DNA from: Methylobacillus rhizosphaerae
GTDB taxonomy: Bacteria; Pseudomonadota; Gammaproteobacteria; Burkholderiales; Methylophilaceae
Length of the DNA: 64,000 nucleotides
Assembly: GCF_900187985.1 (NCBI RefSeq)
Contig: NZ_FZOA01000006.1
Location: forward strand, 1-64,000
Direction: 5' to 3'
Positions 62,455-64,000 of this stretch are shown piece by piece. Both the position numbers and the translations under genes were made by a program. Under the pieces are notes generated by a model. It saw nothing but the letters and a program-made list of their open reading frames with translations. It was not told the DNA's origin and made no database searches. Positions within the stretch are counted from its first letter, which is position 1, and each line of letters opens with the position of its first letter.

Positions 62455-64000
62455 TTACAACAAGACCTTCTCGATCCCGCCGTTATTGGCCTTCTGCACA
62501 TAATCCTGCATCCAGTTTTCTCCCAGCAGGTGCTTGGCCATCTCGACCACGATATAGTCCGCCTCAATGCCGGTATCTTCGCCATAACGCGATAGCCCCT
62601 GCAAGCATGAAGGGCAGGAAGTCAGGATTTTCACGTCCTGCTCTGGTTTGCCTGGGGTCAGTCCCATCTTGGTCATGCCTTTCTCCAGTTCTTCCTGCTT
62701 GCGCATTTTGACCTGGGTAGCAATATCAGGACGGGAAACTGCAAACGTCCCCGACTCACCGCAACAACGATCATTCAGCGCCACATCGTTTTCGCCCACC
62801 AGCGCCTGTGTCACTTTCATTGGCGCATAAGTCTTCATGGGGCTGTGACATGGGTCGTGATACATGTAGCGTGTGCCTGTCACACCTTCGATCTTGAAGT
62901 TTTTCTCCATCAGATATTCGTGGATATCCAGCAGTCGCGCGCCCGGGAAAATGCGTTCAAACTCGTATTTCTGCAATTGATCCATGCAGGTACCGCAGGA
63001 AACAACTACCGTCTTGATATCCAGGTAATTCAGCGTATTGGCAACACGGTGGAACTGCACGCGGTTATCTGCAGTAATCTGCTGCCCCTTGTCGTGATTG
63101 CCACTGGAGGTTTGCGGATAACCGCAGCACAAATAACCAGGAGGCAATACTGTGATGGCACCGGCTTCATACAGCATGGCCTGGGTAGCCAACCCGACAG
63201 TCGAGAACAATCGCTCGGAACCGCAGCCTGGGAAATAGAATACGGCGTCCGAATCCTCATTGGTCTTTTCCGGGTTCCGAATCACCGGCACAATGGTGTC
63301 ATCCTCAATACCCAGCAACGCGCGCGATGTCTTGGTCGGCATGGACTTGGGCATAGGACGGTTGAGGAAATGGATTACCTGCGCCTTGATTTCCGGCTTG
63401 CCCAAAGTCTGAGGCGGACTCTTCTTTGTGCTGTTCAACAAGCCCAGCTTGCTGAACAGGCTGTGTCCCAGCCGCTGAGCCTTGTAGCCAAACCCGATCA
63501 TGCTGGTACGCATGGCTCGAATCGTGGCCGGATCCTTGACGTTGAGGAAGGTCATCGCGGCAGTAGTGCCAGGATTGAAATGCTTTTTGCCCTGCTCACG
63601 CAGGAAATTGCGCATTGCAATCGACACATCACCGAAATCGATGTCAACCGGGCAAGGTTTTTCGCAGCGGTGACACACGGTGCAGTGATCCGACACATCA
63701 TTGAACTCGTCAAAATGCTTGAGCGATATGCCGCGCCTGGTCTGTTCTTCGTAGAGAAATGCCTCGATCAACAGCGAAGTGCCGAGAATTTTGTTGCGCG
63801 GACTATACAGCAGGTTGGCACGCGGCACATGTGTCGTGCAAACCGGCTTGCATTTGCCACAACGCAGGCAATCACTGATGGAGTCTGCAATGTCGCCTAT
63901 CGCCGATTGCTCCATGATGATGGATTCCTGCTCCAGGAGGCCGAATGACGGTGTATAGGCAGAATGCAGTCCTGAGCCTGCCATGAGCTTGCCTTTATTG
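62455..64000 (-). CDS. Fe-S (HdrD/GlpC-like) half of a FAD-linked oxidase/Fe-S fusion protein, partial
   Basis: Visible 515 codons of an oxidoreductase whose frame stays open to the window's right edge (codons before the in-frame ATG at 63984 read NKGKL). Two [4Fe-4S] motifs: CLRCGKCKPVC and CTVCHRCEKPCPVD; then two CCG domains of the heterodisulfide-reductase/GlcF type (CCGYPQTSSGN, CCGESGTF). This arrangement matches the C-terminal half of ~1280-aa DUF3683-type proteins that begin with a FAD-binding oxidase domain, probably acting on lactate-, glycolate- or similar hydroxy-acids and passing electrons to quinone. Substrate inferred, N-terminus not visible. Confidence 0.85.
   Translation of the reverse strand, partial: NKGKLMAGSGLHSAYTPSFGLLEQESIIMEQSAIGDIADSISDCLRCGKCKPVCTTHVPRANLLYSPRNKILGTSLLIEAFLYEEQTRRGISLKHFDEFNDVSDHCTVCHRCEKPCPVDIDFGDVSIAMRNFLREQGKKHFNPGTTAAMTFLNVKDPATIRAMRTSMIGFGYKAQRLGHSLFSKLGLLNSTKKSPPQTLGKPEIKAQVIHFLNRPMPKSMPTKTSRALLGIEDDTIVPVIRNPEKTNEDSDAVFYFPGCGSERLFSTVGLATQAMLYEAGAITVLPPGYLCCGYPQTSSGNHDKGQQITADNRVQFHRVANTLNYLDIKTVVVSCGTCMDQLQKYEFERIFPGARLLDIHEYLMEKNFKIEGVTGTRYMYHDPCHSPMKTYAPMKVTQALVGENDVALNDRCCGESGTFAVSRPDIATQVKMRKQEELEKGMTKMGLTPGKPEQDVKILTSCPSCLQGLSRYGEDTGIEADYIVVEMAKHLLGENWMQDYVQKANNGGIEKVLL

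Noticed and set aside
62845-63948. 367-codon open frame on the plus strand
   Set aside because: Antisense to the Fe-S oxidoreductase, whose cysteine motifs are unambiguous; no family features in the plus frame.

Overview
The window looks like chromosomal DNA of a Gram-negative betaproteobacterium, most plausibly a methylotroph of the Methylophilaceae. This placement is inferred from gene content and order (ffh next to a CcsA-like gene, tgt-yajC-secD-secF, pssA next to leuA, a flavin/Fe-S fusion oxidoreductase, two PQQ-type sugar dehydrogenases, lpxH); no rRNA is present to confirm it. Most of the 64 kb is dense housekeeping DNA with small accessory patches.

Left edge (1-2440): the tail of an IS3-family element, then a leftward AbiEi/AbiEii-type toxin-antitoxin pair with a palindromic operator, ending at a 45-bp 3' fragment of tRNA-Arg(ACG) that keeps its terminator. 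This reads as the right junction of a genomic island whose intact tRNA copy lies to the left of the window.

Stress/envelope patch (2440-12850): a 77-aa protein, a sorbosone-dehydrogenase-like protein divergent from an AraC-type regulator, a short SRAP-like protein, three small or membrane proteins (one only 23 aa), a NarL/LuxR-type regulator without the phospho-acceptor Asp, a membrane-anchored PQQ sugar dehydrogenase, a DUF481 protein and a small exported protein. Two of these genes share a nearly superimposable promoter layout with a TTTCCTA-type inverted heptad.

Core metabolism and secretion (12900-32700): DAHP synthase and a GNAT enzyme, tRNA-Lys(TTT), ffh, a CcsA-like protein, a HAD phosphatase, a lone CbiM-like permease, an EamA transporter, rnk, leuA (with a possible leader peptide), a membrane-bound C13 peptidase, pssA, tgt-yajC-secD-secF, a CNNM/CorC protein and clpS-clpA.

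Middle (32700-43740): a GST, pyrD, a gene-poor stretch, a divergent DapA-like aldolase, then a leftward heavy-metal RND operon (small exported protein, outer-membrane factor, adaptor, pump, PII-like protein) with a Fur-like palindrome over its first promoter, and cysS.

Right part (43740-64000): a TPR protein and an L,D-transpeptidase sharing a C-terminal domain, two cyclophilins, lpxH, ribH-nusB, tag with an OFA-type MFS transporter, pbpC with a giant alpha-2-macroglobulin lacking the thioester Cys, phoB-phoR behind a Pho box, a YnfA-type protein and the Fe-S half of a large flavin/Fe-S oxidoreductase cut by the window end.
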